64,000 nt of DNA from Dreissena polymorpha (Eukaryota; Mollusca; Bivalvia; Myida; Dreissenidae), in the NCBI RefSeq assembly GCF_020536995.1, contig NC_068357.1, positions 150,562,601 to 150,626,600 on the forward strand. Reading direction: 5' to 3'. Under the pieces are notes generated by a model. It had not been told where the DNA came from. It ran no database searches and saw only the letters and a list, made by a program, of their open reading frames with translations. Both the position numbers and the translations under genes were made by a program. Every line of letters starts with the position of its first letter. Positions within the stretch are counted from its first letter, which is position 1. This document shows, piece after piece, positions 46,085-57,687 of this stretch.

Positions 46085-46774
46085 CACAAAACCAGGTTTT
46101 CATTGTGAAAAAAAAATCTGATAAAGGGAGAAAACTCAAACTGAACTTTTGAAATGACCAAAAAAAAATAACCCCCTTTGTAAGTTTTTTTTTTTTTAAA
46201 TCTATTTTTAGTCGTGGCGACCTTGACATTGGAGATATTGACGTGATTCTTTCGTGGGACACACCGTCCCATGATGGTGAACAAATGTGCCAAATGATTT
46301 TAAAATCTCACAATGAATGACATAGTTATGGCCAGGACAAGCTCATTTATGGCCATTTTTGACCTTTGAACTCAAAGTGTGACCTTGACCTTGGAGATAT
46401 CGACGTAATTATTTCGCGCGACACACCGTCCAATGATGGTGAACAAATGTGCCAAATGATTTTAAAATCTGACGATGAACGACATAGTTATGGCTCGGAC
46501 AAGCTCATTTATGGCCATTTTTGACCTTTGAACTCAAAGTGTGACCTTGACCTTGGAGATATCGACGTAATTATTTCGCGCGACACACCGTCCAATGATG
46601 GTGAACAAATGTGCCAAATGATTTTAAAATCTGACAATGAACGACATAGTTATGGCCCGGACAAGCTTATTCCGCCAGCCCGCCAGCCCGCCAGCCAGCC
46701 AGCCCGCCAGCCAGCCAGCCCGCCCGCATTCGCCAATCTAATAACCAGTTTTTTCCTTCGGAAAACCTGGTTAA
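46085..46774. mobile_element. AACCAGGTTTTC-ended element, copy 2
   Basis: Same ends and units as 44830-45352 but with three ~140-bp units and a (CCAG/CCCG)n run at 46675-46725. The two copies lie 0.7 kb apart in the same direction. Confidence 0.65.
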
Positions 46775-47025
46775 AAATAAACAGAACACGTAACGTTTGA
46801 CAGCAAAATGAAGTGTTGATAATCAAAAATTACAAAACATGTGAATTATGTTCCGATGTCTGCGTGAAACAAAAACTATAGTACGATCCGTTAGACCATG
46901 CTTATATACGCATAATGATCATCAATAATATCTTGTGACTCGTAGTACAGAACAAGTTGTCAATCTGGTAACACGTAATCAATTAAAACAACTCAAGACC
47001 CACGTGGTCATCACTGTCACGCGAT

Positions 47026-47216
47026 TCACATTCGACCACTTATGTGCGTCACCATGTGCGATTTAAGATGGTAATTCCGGACGAAGCGTTTCCCACACAC
47101 TGCGCATGCGAACGGCCTCTCCCCTGTGTGAATGCGCATGTGCTGACGCAGGTGACCGCTGCAGGTGAACTTGGTCGGACAGAGCATGCATGTGTACTTC
47201 TTCAGGTCCGCAAGAT
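47026..47216 (-). CDS. C2H2 zinc-finger terminal exon A2
   Basis: Acceptor TTTTTCTCTAG before 47216; phase 1 entry (G)AT CTT GCG; stop TGA at 47028-47026. It encodes DLADLKKYT, finger 1 (CMLC ... HLRQHMRIH), linker TGERPFA, finger 2 (CAVC ... HMVTH), tail ISGRM. Helix residues C/G/H/Q and R/Y/H/S. Intact, unlike A1. Confidence 0.9.
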
Positions 47217-48000
47217 CTAGAGAAAAAGATAATTGATATTTGACCATTGATATGAAATATGGGAAATATTTTTAGGTACTACGGGAAACTAAACCATTAT
47301 ATTGCTTTTTAATGTTCAAGGACAGCGTTAGTAGACTGTAGCACAAGTATATATGTTCACATCTCTGCTTAGCTTGTTATATTGATAATATGGCTGATCA
47401 ACAACATGTCATCACATGATATAACAATACAAAAAGTGTTGTTGTATCTACGAAGTTAAATTAAAACTACGAATGCTGCTTCATTTTATAATAATTTGCA
47501 ACAAGATTACACAGCTAGTGTTTATATTTCAAAACATTTGCATTGTTTCATTTCACAAAGTTCTGACTTTCTGTCGACGTATCAAGTGCCTTTTATTGCG
47601 CCGAAAGGCATGAGGATAAAGAAGTGGTAGACATTAATCCGTCCATACGTGCGTGCGTCTGTGCTTCCGTTTGTCACACTACTCTTTGCTCACAACCTTA
47701 TACACTGTGCATTCAATTTTCGTCAAACTCTCCAAGTGCTACAATCCCTATTTATAATGATTTATTTTCCTTTGTTAAATAATACAATACCAAGTCCTTG
47801 TTATTGCAATTTCTTTTTGTAAATTCAATCACAAACTCTCAACTGTTCCTTTCGTCAATTGCGGGGGTTAATTTGTCTTTGACAATTTCTTTTTAGTTAT
47901 TTATAAATCACGAAATATTATGCCACTGCCCTAAATCAGATGCAGTGACACTTTCAGCTCGCCACATAAATGTGTGATCATTGCGCAATTCTTAAGTTGT

Positions 48001-49327
48001 TTATTTAAACATATTTTATTTCTAAAATAGTTACACAATTACAGAACATACATAGAAATACAACTGTTTTGAAAAAAGGGTAGGACCTAAAGTTCTAACA
48101 ACATTACTTGTGGTCTTTCCCTGTTTTGTTATTTACATTGCATATATTCGTGACGATAGCGTGATATCTCTTAAGAAAGCAAAATACAAGTGCGCAAGTA
48201 AAATACGAAAGAAAATCATGGTTTGTAAAGCATTGGAAATAAAACATACAGTTAAACCTTGAGATAGTGAAGTCCTGTCCAGGAGAATAAACATAACTAT
48301 GTGCTAAAACAACATTATGAAAAACGCTTTGTCGTCTTAATAAATATCTAAACATTTTTAAATATGAAGCAGTTGGTGTCATTATCTACCATGTCATTAC
48401 CAAAAAGCATTGTATTTCAATTTAATTGTTCAATTGCGTGTAGGGTTTCAAAAAGAGAAGTACGTTGTTCAGAAAAGCGTGAAAAATAAAAAAGAAATGA
48501 TACACTGATTCAACTTCTCCACATACGCATAAAGGTGAAGGTTCTAAGTGATTGATGAACAAGTGCAATTTCAAATCGCTAGTTATTCCTTAGTCGAGCA
48601 TGTAAAATGGACGATTTTCTATCACCAACATGAAACTATAAAGGAGTTTCGACATTTGGGAGAAATGATTGTTTCAATTTAATTTTGAATCTTGATAGCG
48701 AATCTAACAGACTTATGTCGCGAGGTAAGTTGTTCCATAGGTCTATAGCCGACGGGATAAATGAACGTGAGTAAAGTTCCGTCCTTGCCCTTCTGGGCAA
48801 AACAATGGCTTGAAGATTTTAATCCACATAAAACCGTGGCTATGTTGTTTTCATCACACCATGCTGTTCCACAACCACATGTTTAATTTAATAATGTACC
48901 GGTCAATTTTGTAGAAAACTACAAACACCTCGGTCTTACACTCAGCTCAAACGGTAAATGGCACGAGCATATCACTAATATAGTAAAATCGTCTTCAAAA
49001 ATACTTGGAATTATGCGAAAAATTAAATACAATTTTATATTTCTCACCTACGACCACTTCTTGAGTATGCATGTGTCGTTTGGGACGGATGTGCGCTTTA
49101 CGAAAAAGAAATGTTAAATAAAATACAAAATGAAGCGGAAAGAATAGTCACAGGTCTCACAAAATCTGTTTCTTTGTCTAACTTGTATTCAGAAACCAAC
49201 TGGCATAGTTTAGCCGAGCGTAGGAAGTATCTAAAACTTATACATATGTACAAAATTCACAACTTACACAATTTACTACCAGCAACTGTCTTTCAACAAT
49301 CTGCTAGGAACCTGAGGAACGCAAATG
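48001..49327 (-). mobile_element. 5'-truncated, 5'-inverted LINE with 13-bp target duplication
   Basis: Flanked by the 13-bp repeat ATTCTTAAGTTGT (47988-48000 and 49328-49340). On the - strand 48800-48640 encodes the C-terminus of a LINE ORF (SRSFIPSAIDLWNNLPRDI) with an AATAAA-rich 3' end near 48020. From about 48810 to 49327 the preceding part of the same ORF runs on the + strand (HLGLTLSSNGKWHEHITNI, YACVVWDGCALYEKEMLNKI, ERRKYLKLIHMYKIHNL), the reverse transcriptase thumb and downstream region. The + part carries a stop and a frameshift. CR1/L2/Jockey-type; clade not fixed. Confidence 0.85.
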
Positions 49328-49641
49328 ATTCTTAAGTTGTCATGCAACTGTGTCCGATGGCATTTTCAAAGAAATACAAAACAACGAGAATATATGTAAA
49401 CTGTTTACGTTCGTTTAAAATACATGTAATACACATTTTTACGAAGAATAACAATGTTATCCGTTCTAAAATGAACAATTGTTCTAAGCAGCGACACATT
49501 TATAAGTACAATTTAATAGCAAGTGTAACAATCAGTGCCTAACAATCAATATAGCCTATTAGCAAACATTTGTAGCAAACAATGTTTCCCTTTTGGAGTA
49601 AATAACATTTCAATTTCGCGCATTTTTCTAGTAGGTAAGTT

Positions 49642-49886
49642 TCAAGGGACGTCATTTTCTGCCGGATGTTTCACGTTTAGATGACGGAGCATGTGACTCT
49701 TCAGGTGGTACTTGCGCACAAAGCGTTTGTCGCACACGTGACACGCGAAGGGTTTTTCCCCGGTGTGAATGCGCAAGTGCGTGTGAAGATTCGACAGCCG
49801 GTCAAACTGGCTCGGACACAGCGGACATTTGTGCGTTCTTTTGTCCAATCGTTGCGTCAATGTTGGCTGATTATGAGGGTCCTCAC
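49642..49886 (-). CDS. C2H2 zinc-finger terminal exon B2
   Basis: Acceptor TTATTTTCAG before 49886; phase 1; stop TGA at 49644-49642; 245 nt as in B1. It encodes GEDPHNQPTLTQRLDKRTHK, finger 1 (CPLC ... HTHLRIH), TGEKPFA, finger 2 (CHVC ... HMLRH), tail LNVKHPAENDVP. DNA-contact helix residues are the same as B1; changes sit in the lead, in helix position 1 (L for M) and in the tail. Confidence 0.9.
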
Positions 49887-50830
49887 CTGAAAATAAAAAC
49901 AATTCGAATATGTGGATACAAACTGCCTAAAATGCATTGCTTTATACTCGTGGGTTCAGGATGATTATTTGAAAGCTCGTGGATTGCAAACGCACTCTTG
50001 AAAGTTGTGGTCCATTCTATTCATAAACGTGAGACGTAAACGTCTCATCACTACGCTGAGCTCTATACTAGAATTGGATTACTAAAGCCAACTTTTGCGA
50101 AATCTGCATACTCTAACATAAATATACTAGTAGTTCATGGAAAAATATAAAAAAATCCATAAAATAGCCAACGTTACTTTAGTATTGAAAAGCTATTTAT
50201 AAACTTGATAAAAACATTATAATAATTTCAACATTTTAAATAATTATGTTTATATATGCATGTTAAATTAAAAGAGATGTCATGAACTTTTTACTTTCAC
50301 TTGAAATACGTATAGAAGCATTCACATATAAGATGAACACGATGATTATTCATCAAACCTGGATGATTAGCCATTTAAAACTGTATTAAATGATGTACAT
50401 AATGAATGTATGTACAAAGTATGTCCGACATTATTGCGACTTTTGCTTTATAATAAGTAAGTACAAATACATTTATAAGTTTGCAAATAAATAAACTAGT
50501 TTTTCCTATCATGAACAGCGCAGAATCACACTGGCTTCTAATGAAGCGCCAACTATGGATACAATCAGCTGAAATACTGAAAAGCTGTTATTGTCAACAA
50601 GGTCATATTGTTGGATCTTTTGCATGGGTGTTGCGCCAGTATATTTATCGAGGATTTTTCAACCCTATCACCACATAAATGCATATATGCGGATATTTAG
50701 ATGATTTACTACTTGTTTTATATTTACATTCCGACTTTGTTTTTCAAAAGGAAGGGGATGTATTCCTTAAGATGTTGTAACATTTTTATTATCATTTTTA
50801 CGCTGTATTATACAGACAGGTCGATAATAA

Positions 50831-50863
50831 CAAAGACCTAGAATACATTTATTCTAGGTCTTT
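50831..50863. mobile_element. 33-bp palindromic insertion with 8-bp duplication
   Basis: CAAAGACCTAGAAT, then acattt-like centre, then ATTCTAGGTCTTT, bordered by GATAATAA on both sides. Module 1 has one uninterrupted 'gataataa' at 39052. Confidence 0.7.
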
Positions 50864-51289
50864 GATAATAAACAACTTGTTTTTATTAACCTTCCAAAAC
50901 TTTTGTATTTCAAAAGAAATAGGGATTCATACAAAAAATTTTATATTTTTATTATGATCTTTTCCGCCAAAACAAAAACCTGTAAATACAAAACAACATA
51001 ACAAAAAAAAACAATTGGTTGACATACTAAATAACATTATATGGAACACACTATTTCGGATTTGAATTTCTAGGAATGTCCGGATTGAAGATGTAAAACT
51101 AGTTATTTCCTTAAATGGTTTAGTTTTGGTTTCTTTTATTGTTACATGTTAAATAACTGTCAAACTATGATATTTATTTAAACCATGTAATTATTATTGT
51201 TAGCACACAATTTGCATTTTAGTCGGCGAAAGTGTGGTATTTTTAAACTTGGCCAAAGTACTGTCACAATTATCATTATAACCATGTTT

Positions 51290-51433
51290 AATCCTTTCAA
51301 ACACAGAGACAAATTGAAAATGGCTATGTGAAAACAGCATTAAACCAGAACAGCCTGCGAGTAACTCGCAGTCTGTTCAGGTTTTATGCTGTTAGGCTGC
51401 TCATCAGTATCTAAGGTTTGGAAATGAAGCCTT
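51290..51433. mobile_element. hairpin MITE, module 2 copy (split)
   Basis: Homologous to 39508-39675. After 'aatgaagcctt' it is broken by the 51434-52277 element and resumes with 'acttgaattttgtaagaaag' at 52280. Confidence 0.7.
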
Positions 51434-52277
51434 AACAAGATGTGTTTGTGAAACACAATGTCCCCCTATATGATGTTTGACCTTGTAGGATGACCTTGAC
51501 CTTGACCCTTCACCACTCGAAATGTGCAGCTCCTTGAGATACACACGCATTTCAAATATAAAATTGCTAGCTTCAATATTGCAGAAGTGACATTACATGC
51601 GCAATTTTGACCCATATATTTGACCTTGAAGGATGACCTTGACCTTGACCTTTCACCACTCAAAATGTGCAGCTCCATGAGATACACATGCATGCCAAAT
51701 ATCAAGTTGCTATCTTCAATATCGCAAAAGTATTCATAAAATAAGCGATTTGGGCCACATATATTTGACCTCTAACCTTGAAGAATGACCTTGACCTTGA
51801 CCTTTCACCACTCAAAATGTGCAGCTCCATGTGATACACATGCATGCCAAATATCAAGTTGCTATCTTCAATATCGCAAAGTATTAATAAAATAAGCGAT
51901 TTGGGCCACATATATTTGACCTCTGACCTTGAAGGATGACCTTGACCTTGACCTTTCACCACTCAAAATGTGCAGCTCCATGAGATACACATGCATGCCA
52001 AATATCAAGTTGCTATCTTCAATATTGCAAAAGTATTTATAAAATGAGCGATTTTGGCCACATATATTTGACCTCTGACCTTGAAGGATGACCTTGACCT
52101 TTCACCACTCAAAATGTGCAGCTTCATGAGATACACATGCATGCCAAATATGAAGTTGCTATCTTCAATATAGCAAAAGTTATTGCAAAATGTTAAAGTT
52201 GGCGCAAACAGACAGACAGACCAACCAACAGACAGGGCAAAAACAATATGTACCCCACTACTATAGTGGGGGACATA
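51434..52277. mobile_element. composite element with ~150-bp tandem units
   Basis: Starts 'acaagatgtgtttgtgaaac' then 'aatgtccccct', ends 'ctactatagtgggggacata', so the ends hold an inverted TGTCCCCC. Five units share 'tgaccttgacctttcaccac' and 'aatgtgcagctccatgagat'. Absent from module 1, so inserted after the duplication. Confidence 0.7.
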
Positions 52278-52959
52278 AAAACTTGAATTTTGTAAGAAAG
52301 GTCTTAAATTAAATACAAATGTATAACTTTCTAAGGGACTACAAATACGTGAACATACGTCATAACTGTGGCCCCTAGAGCGGTAACAAGTTTTTTTCTA
52401 AATTTTGGCCTTGAGACCAATAGTTGTATACGTGTGACCCAGAGTCAACTACAGCCAAGGTATTTCAACAAGGAACATTCACTCATTCAGACAAAGTTTC
52501 ATCAAGATTGAATAATAAATTTGGTCTCTAGCGTTTTAAAAAGGGTTTTCAAATATTTTAACTGATGACACAAATTAACCTAGAAAATGTCAGATAAACA
52601 TTCTGAACAAAATTTTCTGATCTAAATATAGATATTTTTTCTAAATACACGGTTTTTCATTTATTTGACCAGGCAATCTAGTATTTAGATAGCACATGCC
52701 CTTGATTTAATCTTGACCTTAAAAATGTGTAGATGAATTTTCTGACAAAGTTTTATAAAGATTGAGTCATAAATATGGCCACTAGGGAAGTAACAAGGCT
52801 ATTCTAACATTTAACAAGGTGAACTTGTTTTTGGACGCATATGACCCAGAATCAAACTTTGACAAGATACTGTCAAGATTAACATTCTGAATACATTACA
52901 TCAACATTGGATAAAAAATGTAGCCTCTGAAATTGTAAAGAGAAAACGAGGTTGACGAA

Positions 52960-53187
52960 GCAAACCTCAAACCACAGTGACCTTGACCTTTGACCTAGTG
53001 ACCCAAAATGGGTATGGCGTGTAGAACTCATCAAGGTGCATATACATATGAAGTTCCAAAGTTGTATGTGGAAGCACTTTGATTTTAGAGCAAAATGTCA
53101 ATGTTTTAGCACGACCTGGCAGACAGCAGACGACACAACGAGCTGGCTATGACAATATCTCGGGTTTTCTCCGAAAACAGCCGAGCT
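52960..53187 (-). repeat. dispersed repeat R1, copy 3
   Basis: Reverse-oriented relative of 8626-8883. Module 1 lacks it at the matching site (near 40910). Confidence 0.6.
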
Positions 53188-53819
53188 TTAAATGACTTAA
53201 AATGTTACATGCTTGTTACACAATAAATGTATTGTCTTGTTTTCAAAAATATGAATGTGTACAAGTCCCTTTAACTTAATATATGTTTCTGCATGTAAGA
53301 AAGTGGTAACCTAAACTTATAACTATAAAGCACAATAAAAAAAGTTGTAACAAACAAAAAATATCAACATCTGCATGCATAAGATCATAGTTTTACCAAC
53401 AATCTTAACAATAAAGTAAAGGCTACCGGCTTAAAATGTACAACACTTAACAACACTGTAGTTTGAAAGTCCATAAAAGTTACAACAACAAATCAAAGTC
53501 TGTTTAGTAAGAAAATTAAAGAACATGTTTATGACAGTCCTGCACTCTACCAACTGAGCTAGGCGTTCCAGCATTATAACATGTGAGACTATCAAATGGT
53601 AAATAAAACAGCTTCTTAAACACTTTTTACCAATAATAAGCAAACTACACATACATATAACATAGAATTTAGGATTTAGAGAAAAAAACTATTAAATTCT
53701 TAAGCCTTTATCGCCAAGATGTCTTAACTTTAACTTCTAGAGTTCTTGTGTGCGATTCTTGTTACGGGCAATTTTTATTTCATTGTTTTCTATTGTAATT
53801 GCTGGTTAGAATATCACAG

Positions 53820-53925
53820 CTAATGGTGCCTGATCTCATGAATCCTCAGGTGGTGTTTCAATGTGAACATTTGCTGACAGACTGCACTTTGTGAACATTT
53901 GCTGACAGACTCCACTCTGATAAGG
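53820..53925 (-). pseudogene. decayed 3' half of exon C in module 2
   Basis: On the - strand it encodes AVCQQMFTLKHHLRIHEIRHH, here cut to its core, matching finger 2 of exon C, with a 32-bp internal duplication ('gaacatttgctgacagact' twice). It lies where the exon C end should be relative to the AATAAA at 53774, so it seems to be the original exon end, displaced by the 68-bp array. Confidence 0.65.
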
Positions 53926-53929
53926 TTTA

Positions 53930-54225
53930 TGTGAAACATGGATAGTATATCTGATGAATAGATTACCACATGGCACAAATACCACATGGTTACCCTATAA
54001 CATCTGATGGTGCCTGATCTGATGAATAGATTACCACATGGCACAAATACCACATGGTTACCCTATAACATCTGATGGTGCCTGATCTGATGAATAGATT
54101 ACCACATGGCACAAATACCACATGGTTACCCTATAACATCTGATGGTGCCTGGTCTGATGAATAGATTTCCACATGGCACAAATACCACATGGTTACCCT
54201 ATAACATCTGATGGTGCCTGATCTG
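53930..54225 (-). repeat. 68-bp tandem array x4 built from the end of exon C2
   Basis: Four nearly identical 68-bp units. Each holds the last 27 coding bases of exon C2 (KIHQIRHHQM region) plus 41 bp of flank ('accacatggcacaaatacca'). Confidence 0.9.
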
Positions 54226-54398
54226 ATGAATCTTTAGATGGTGTTTCAATGTGAACCTCTGCTGACAGACTGCACACTGATATGGCTTCTCCCCTGTATG
54301 TATCCTCATGTGCTGCTCCATATGGGAAGGCCTGCTAAACCGCCTCTGGCACACCTCACACTCATACCGCATTGGTCTCTCGTTTCGATTTTTTTTAC
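54199..54398 (-). CDS. C2H2 zinc-finger terminal exon C2
   Basis: Acceptor CTTTTGCAG before 54398; phase 1 entry (G)GT AAA AAA; stop TAG at 54201-54199. It encodes GKKNRNERPMRYE, finger 1 (CEVC ... HMEQHMRIH), TGEKPYQ, finger 2 (CAVC ... HQIRH), tail HQML. Helix residues R/S/H/Q and L/H/H/I; the last differs from C1 (G). The stop lies within the first unit of the 68-bp array. Confidence 0.9.
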
Positions 54399-54424
54399 CT
54401 GCAAAAGAAATATAACTTGTTATA

Positions 54425-55465
54425 TACATGTTCAGGTCTTTTATTTAAGGAATTTGTAACTGCAAAAGAAAGATATTTTGTAATGTACATGTTCATGCAT
54501 ACAAAATGAGGATAACTGTATACAATTGTGAATGTAGCCTTTTGCTCACACATGTAACAAATGTTGGGGGACTTGATATCTGCAAAAAAAATGTGTGATG
54601 TACAATTGGCTAATACATTACTGTATTACTGTAAAACATATCAATGTAACACAACTAGTTTCACCATTTTACAAACACAATTTTACTTATAACATATGAA
54701 ACATTCAATTCATATGTTTCTGAAGGCATAGTATTTACCATAATTATGTTTTTATTTAGTAAGTGTGCTTTCTAGATACATGTACCACATTGACTGTTAC
54801 ACTATTAGGCATGTGTAGAAAATGTTAGATTTGCTGCTCCACTAAACTATATGAACATTTTGTCACAGCATTTTTTATATACCATGTTGTTTAAGTGATA
54901 TTTATTGAATATAAAAGAATTGAATGAGCAGTAGCATCACTTCTTTTCACATTTGGATAAACAAGGTGACACACTTAAGCTTATGACATTTAATTCACAT
55001 AATCAATTTTAGAACACATTTGCTACATTGATAATGTACATTAAAAGATACCATGTTACTACCAACACTAAGCTAAAGATAAAATGCTGAAGTGATGTTT
55101 TCATGGAACTATTCACGGTCATTAAACTTTACTATACAAGATTACAATGCATTTATCATTTCTAAACAAATCCAAAACAATTAAGTCACTGAAAATCTAC
55201 CTGTATATATTTTAGGACACAAAACAAGGCAATAAGCAGTGTATTGTTATCATGAATACAATATAGCATTTATGTGCACTTGAAAGTAACTGTGTGCTAT
55301 AGCTATCCCATATTCCTTATATTTTGGTGTTCTTTCTATGATGTATCTATATCTTATTTAGGCTGTATATAGACAATCCCAGAAATTGATAACTCCCGGA
55401 TTACCGCCCCTGAATACTCGCGCGCGCCTCCAAAACGGTACTGAAGAAAACAACAGGGACAATAT
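54425..55465. other. intron-like DNA between exons D and C2
   Basis: AT-rich, no bounded repeat. Positions 55290-55370 resemble 62880-62940 ('catattcYtYat...gtgttc...atgYatctata'), a trace of older duplication near exon D. Confidence 0.4.
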
Positions 55466-56038
55466 CAGTGCCCCAGATAAGCTGCGTATCTGCGTATTTC
55501 ACCCTATTAAAATGTTTAAAAACGCAAAGAAATACAATATCATGCGTATTGAAAACGCACCCGATTTGCCTTTTACGCACATTCGTCTAATTTGATGCGT
55601 ACGATACAATAGCTTTGATCGAAAATACTTTGCTCATTTTAGGTATTTTTTGTTATTATTTTCGTAACGTGGCGACGTTTTTATTCAGCAAGCGCCTGGA
55701 TGACGGATGACAGTCAAAGCTATTCAAACGCTCTGCGGACTAGATTTAATAGTTAAATAAAGCGGCTGACCAAATTATTTACGACGACATACATGCGTTT
55801 TCAATCTGACTTAATCCGTCGTTCATTGTGCATGTATTTGTAAAGCGTCTGTACTTTCAGTTTCTAATACGATGCGTAATAAAAATGTCTAATAGAAAGA
55901 CGTCCGCAATTGTTGCGCCAAAATATCAGTCGATCGCTAACTTTTTCGAACCAAGAAAGCAAGAGCCAATAAGTGCCGAATCATCAGTGCCCCAGATAAG
56001 CTGCGTATCTGCGTATTTCACCCTATTAAAATGTTTAA

Positions 56039-56269
56039 CAAGAGCACCGCCTTGCGGGTGCAGACCGCTCATCTATTTTCTTTTTAAAGGTGAAGGGACT
56101 CTCATTTTCAATCACAAAGGAGGGAGGAGTGGAGTGAAGAGGGGTGTATAGTGTGGGGTTGTGGACATTTATTACATTATCTTCCAAAAAAGCGAAAAAA
56201 AAAAAAAAAAAAAAAAAAATCGGGGGGGGGGGGGTATAGTGTGAGGGTGTGGTGATAATTTGTGAGATG

Positions 56270-56303
<34 letters not shown>

Positions 56304-57687
56304 AAAAAAAAAATTTGGGGGGGGGGGGGTGGGGGGGGGTGGGGTGGGGGTATAGTGTGAGGGTGTGGTGGTCATTTGTGAGATGATCTTATAAAAAAAA
56401 AAAAAAAAAAAAAAATTAGGGGGGGGGGGGAGGGGGGGGGAGGGGGGGGAGGGCACGGGGGATGGTTTGGGTGAAGTCTATTGTGGTATGTCAGGTAAGA
56501 GTAGTTTCATCAAAGTATCAATCAAATCTAATCATAAATAAAGAAGTTATGGCAATTTTAGCAAAATTTAATAATTTGACCTTGAGAGTCAAGGTCATTC
56601 AAAGGTCAAAGTAAAATTCAAGTTGCCAGGTACAGTAACCTCATGATAGCATGTAAGTATTTGAAGTTTGAAAGCAATAGCCTTGATACTTCGAGTGGAT
56701 CGAAACACAAAATTTAACCATATATTAAAAGTTACTAAGTCAAAAAAGGGCCATAATTCCGTAACAATGACAACCAGAGTTATGCAACTTGTCCTTTTAC
56801 TGTACCCTTATGATAGTTTGTGAGTGTTCCAAGTATGAAAGCAATATCTATGATACTTTAGGGGTAAAGTGACCAAAACATAAATCTTAACCAAATTTTC
56901 AATTTTCTAAGTATAAAGGGCCCATAATTCCGTCCAAATGCCAGTCAGAGTTACATAACTTTGCCTGCACCGTCCCCTTATGATAGTTCATAAATCTTGC
57001 AAGTATGAAAGCAATAGCTTTGATACTGTAGGAATAAAGTGGACCTAAACACAAAACTTAATCAAATTTTCAATTTTCTAAGTATAAAAAGGGCACATAA
57101 TTCTGTCAAAATGCCAGTCAGAGTTACATTACTTTGCCTGCACAGTCCCCTTATGATAGTTAGTAAGTGTTGCAAGTATGAAAGCAATAGCTTTGATGCT
57201 TAAGGAATAAAATGGACCTAAACACAAAACTTAACCAAAATTGTCAATTTTCTAAGTATAAAAAGGGCACATAATTCTGTCAAAATGCATGCCAGAGTTA
57301 TCTAACTTTGCCTGCCCAGTCCCCTCATGATAGTAAGTAAGTGTACCAAGTTTGAATGCAATAGCATTGATACTTACTGAGAAAAGTGGAACTAAACGCA
57401 AAACTTAACCAAAATTTGCAATTTTTTAAGTACAAAAAGGGCACATAATTCTGTCAAAATGCACGCCAGAGTTATCTAACTTTGCCTGCCTAGTCCCCTC
57501 ATGATAGTAAGTAAGTGTACCAAGTTTGAATGCAATAGCATTGATACTTTCTGAGAAAAGTGGACCTAAACGCAAAACTTAACCGGACGCCGACGCCAAC
57601 GCCAACGCCAACGCCAACGCCAACGCCAACGCCGACGCCAAGGTGATGACAATAGCTCATAATTTTTTTTCAAAAAATAGATGAGCT
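56039..57687. mobile_element. composite repeat element inside the hAT-like element
   Basis: Starts CAAGAGCACCGCC and ends ATAGATGAGCT; the start arm holds 'gctcatctattttc', inverse of the end. Contains a poly-A/poly-G block (56190-56460), five ~170-bp units ('gaaagcaatagctttgatac', 'cataattctgtcaaaatgc'; 56600-57560) and (GCCAAC)n at 57594-57630. Exact excision restores 'atgtttaaaaacgc' as in the uninterrupted outer arm. Confidence 0.8.
56190..56460. repeat. poly-A / poly-G tandem block
   Basis: Three to four ~90-bp units, each 'tatagtgtgagggtgtggtg...gatgatctt' followed by A(15-25) and G(10-15). 56318-56350 has several G runs of at least four. Confidence 0.85.

Larger units (their letters stand above)
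43700..54420. repeat. tandem segmental duplication, module 2
   Basis: Second copy of the A-B-C exon module. It is longer by later insertions (44830-46775 repeats, a LINE at 48001, a composite element at 51434) and lacks some module 1 insertions (36498, 41300). Confidence 0.85.

Noticed and set aside
45110-46800. Two similar frames starting MNSKCDLDLGDIDVI
   Set aside because: They arise from the 140-bp units and the CCAG run of a repeated element; the similarity is that of the repeat.
56172-56456. 94-codon - frame rich in P and F
   Set aside because: Pure product of poly-A and poly-G runs.
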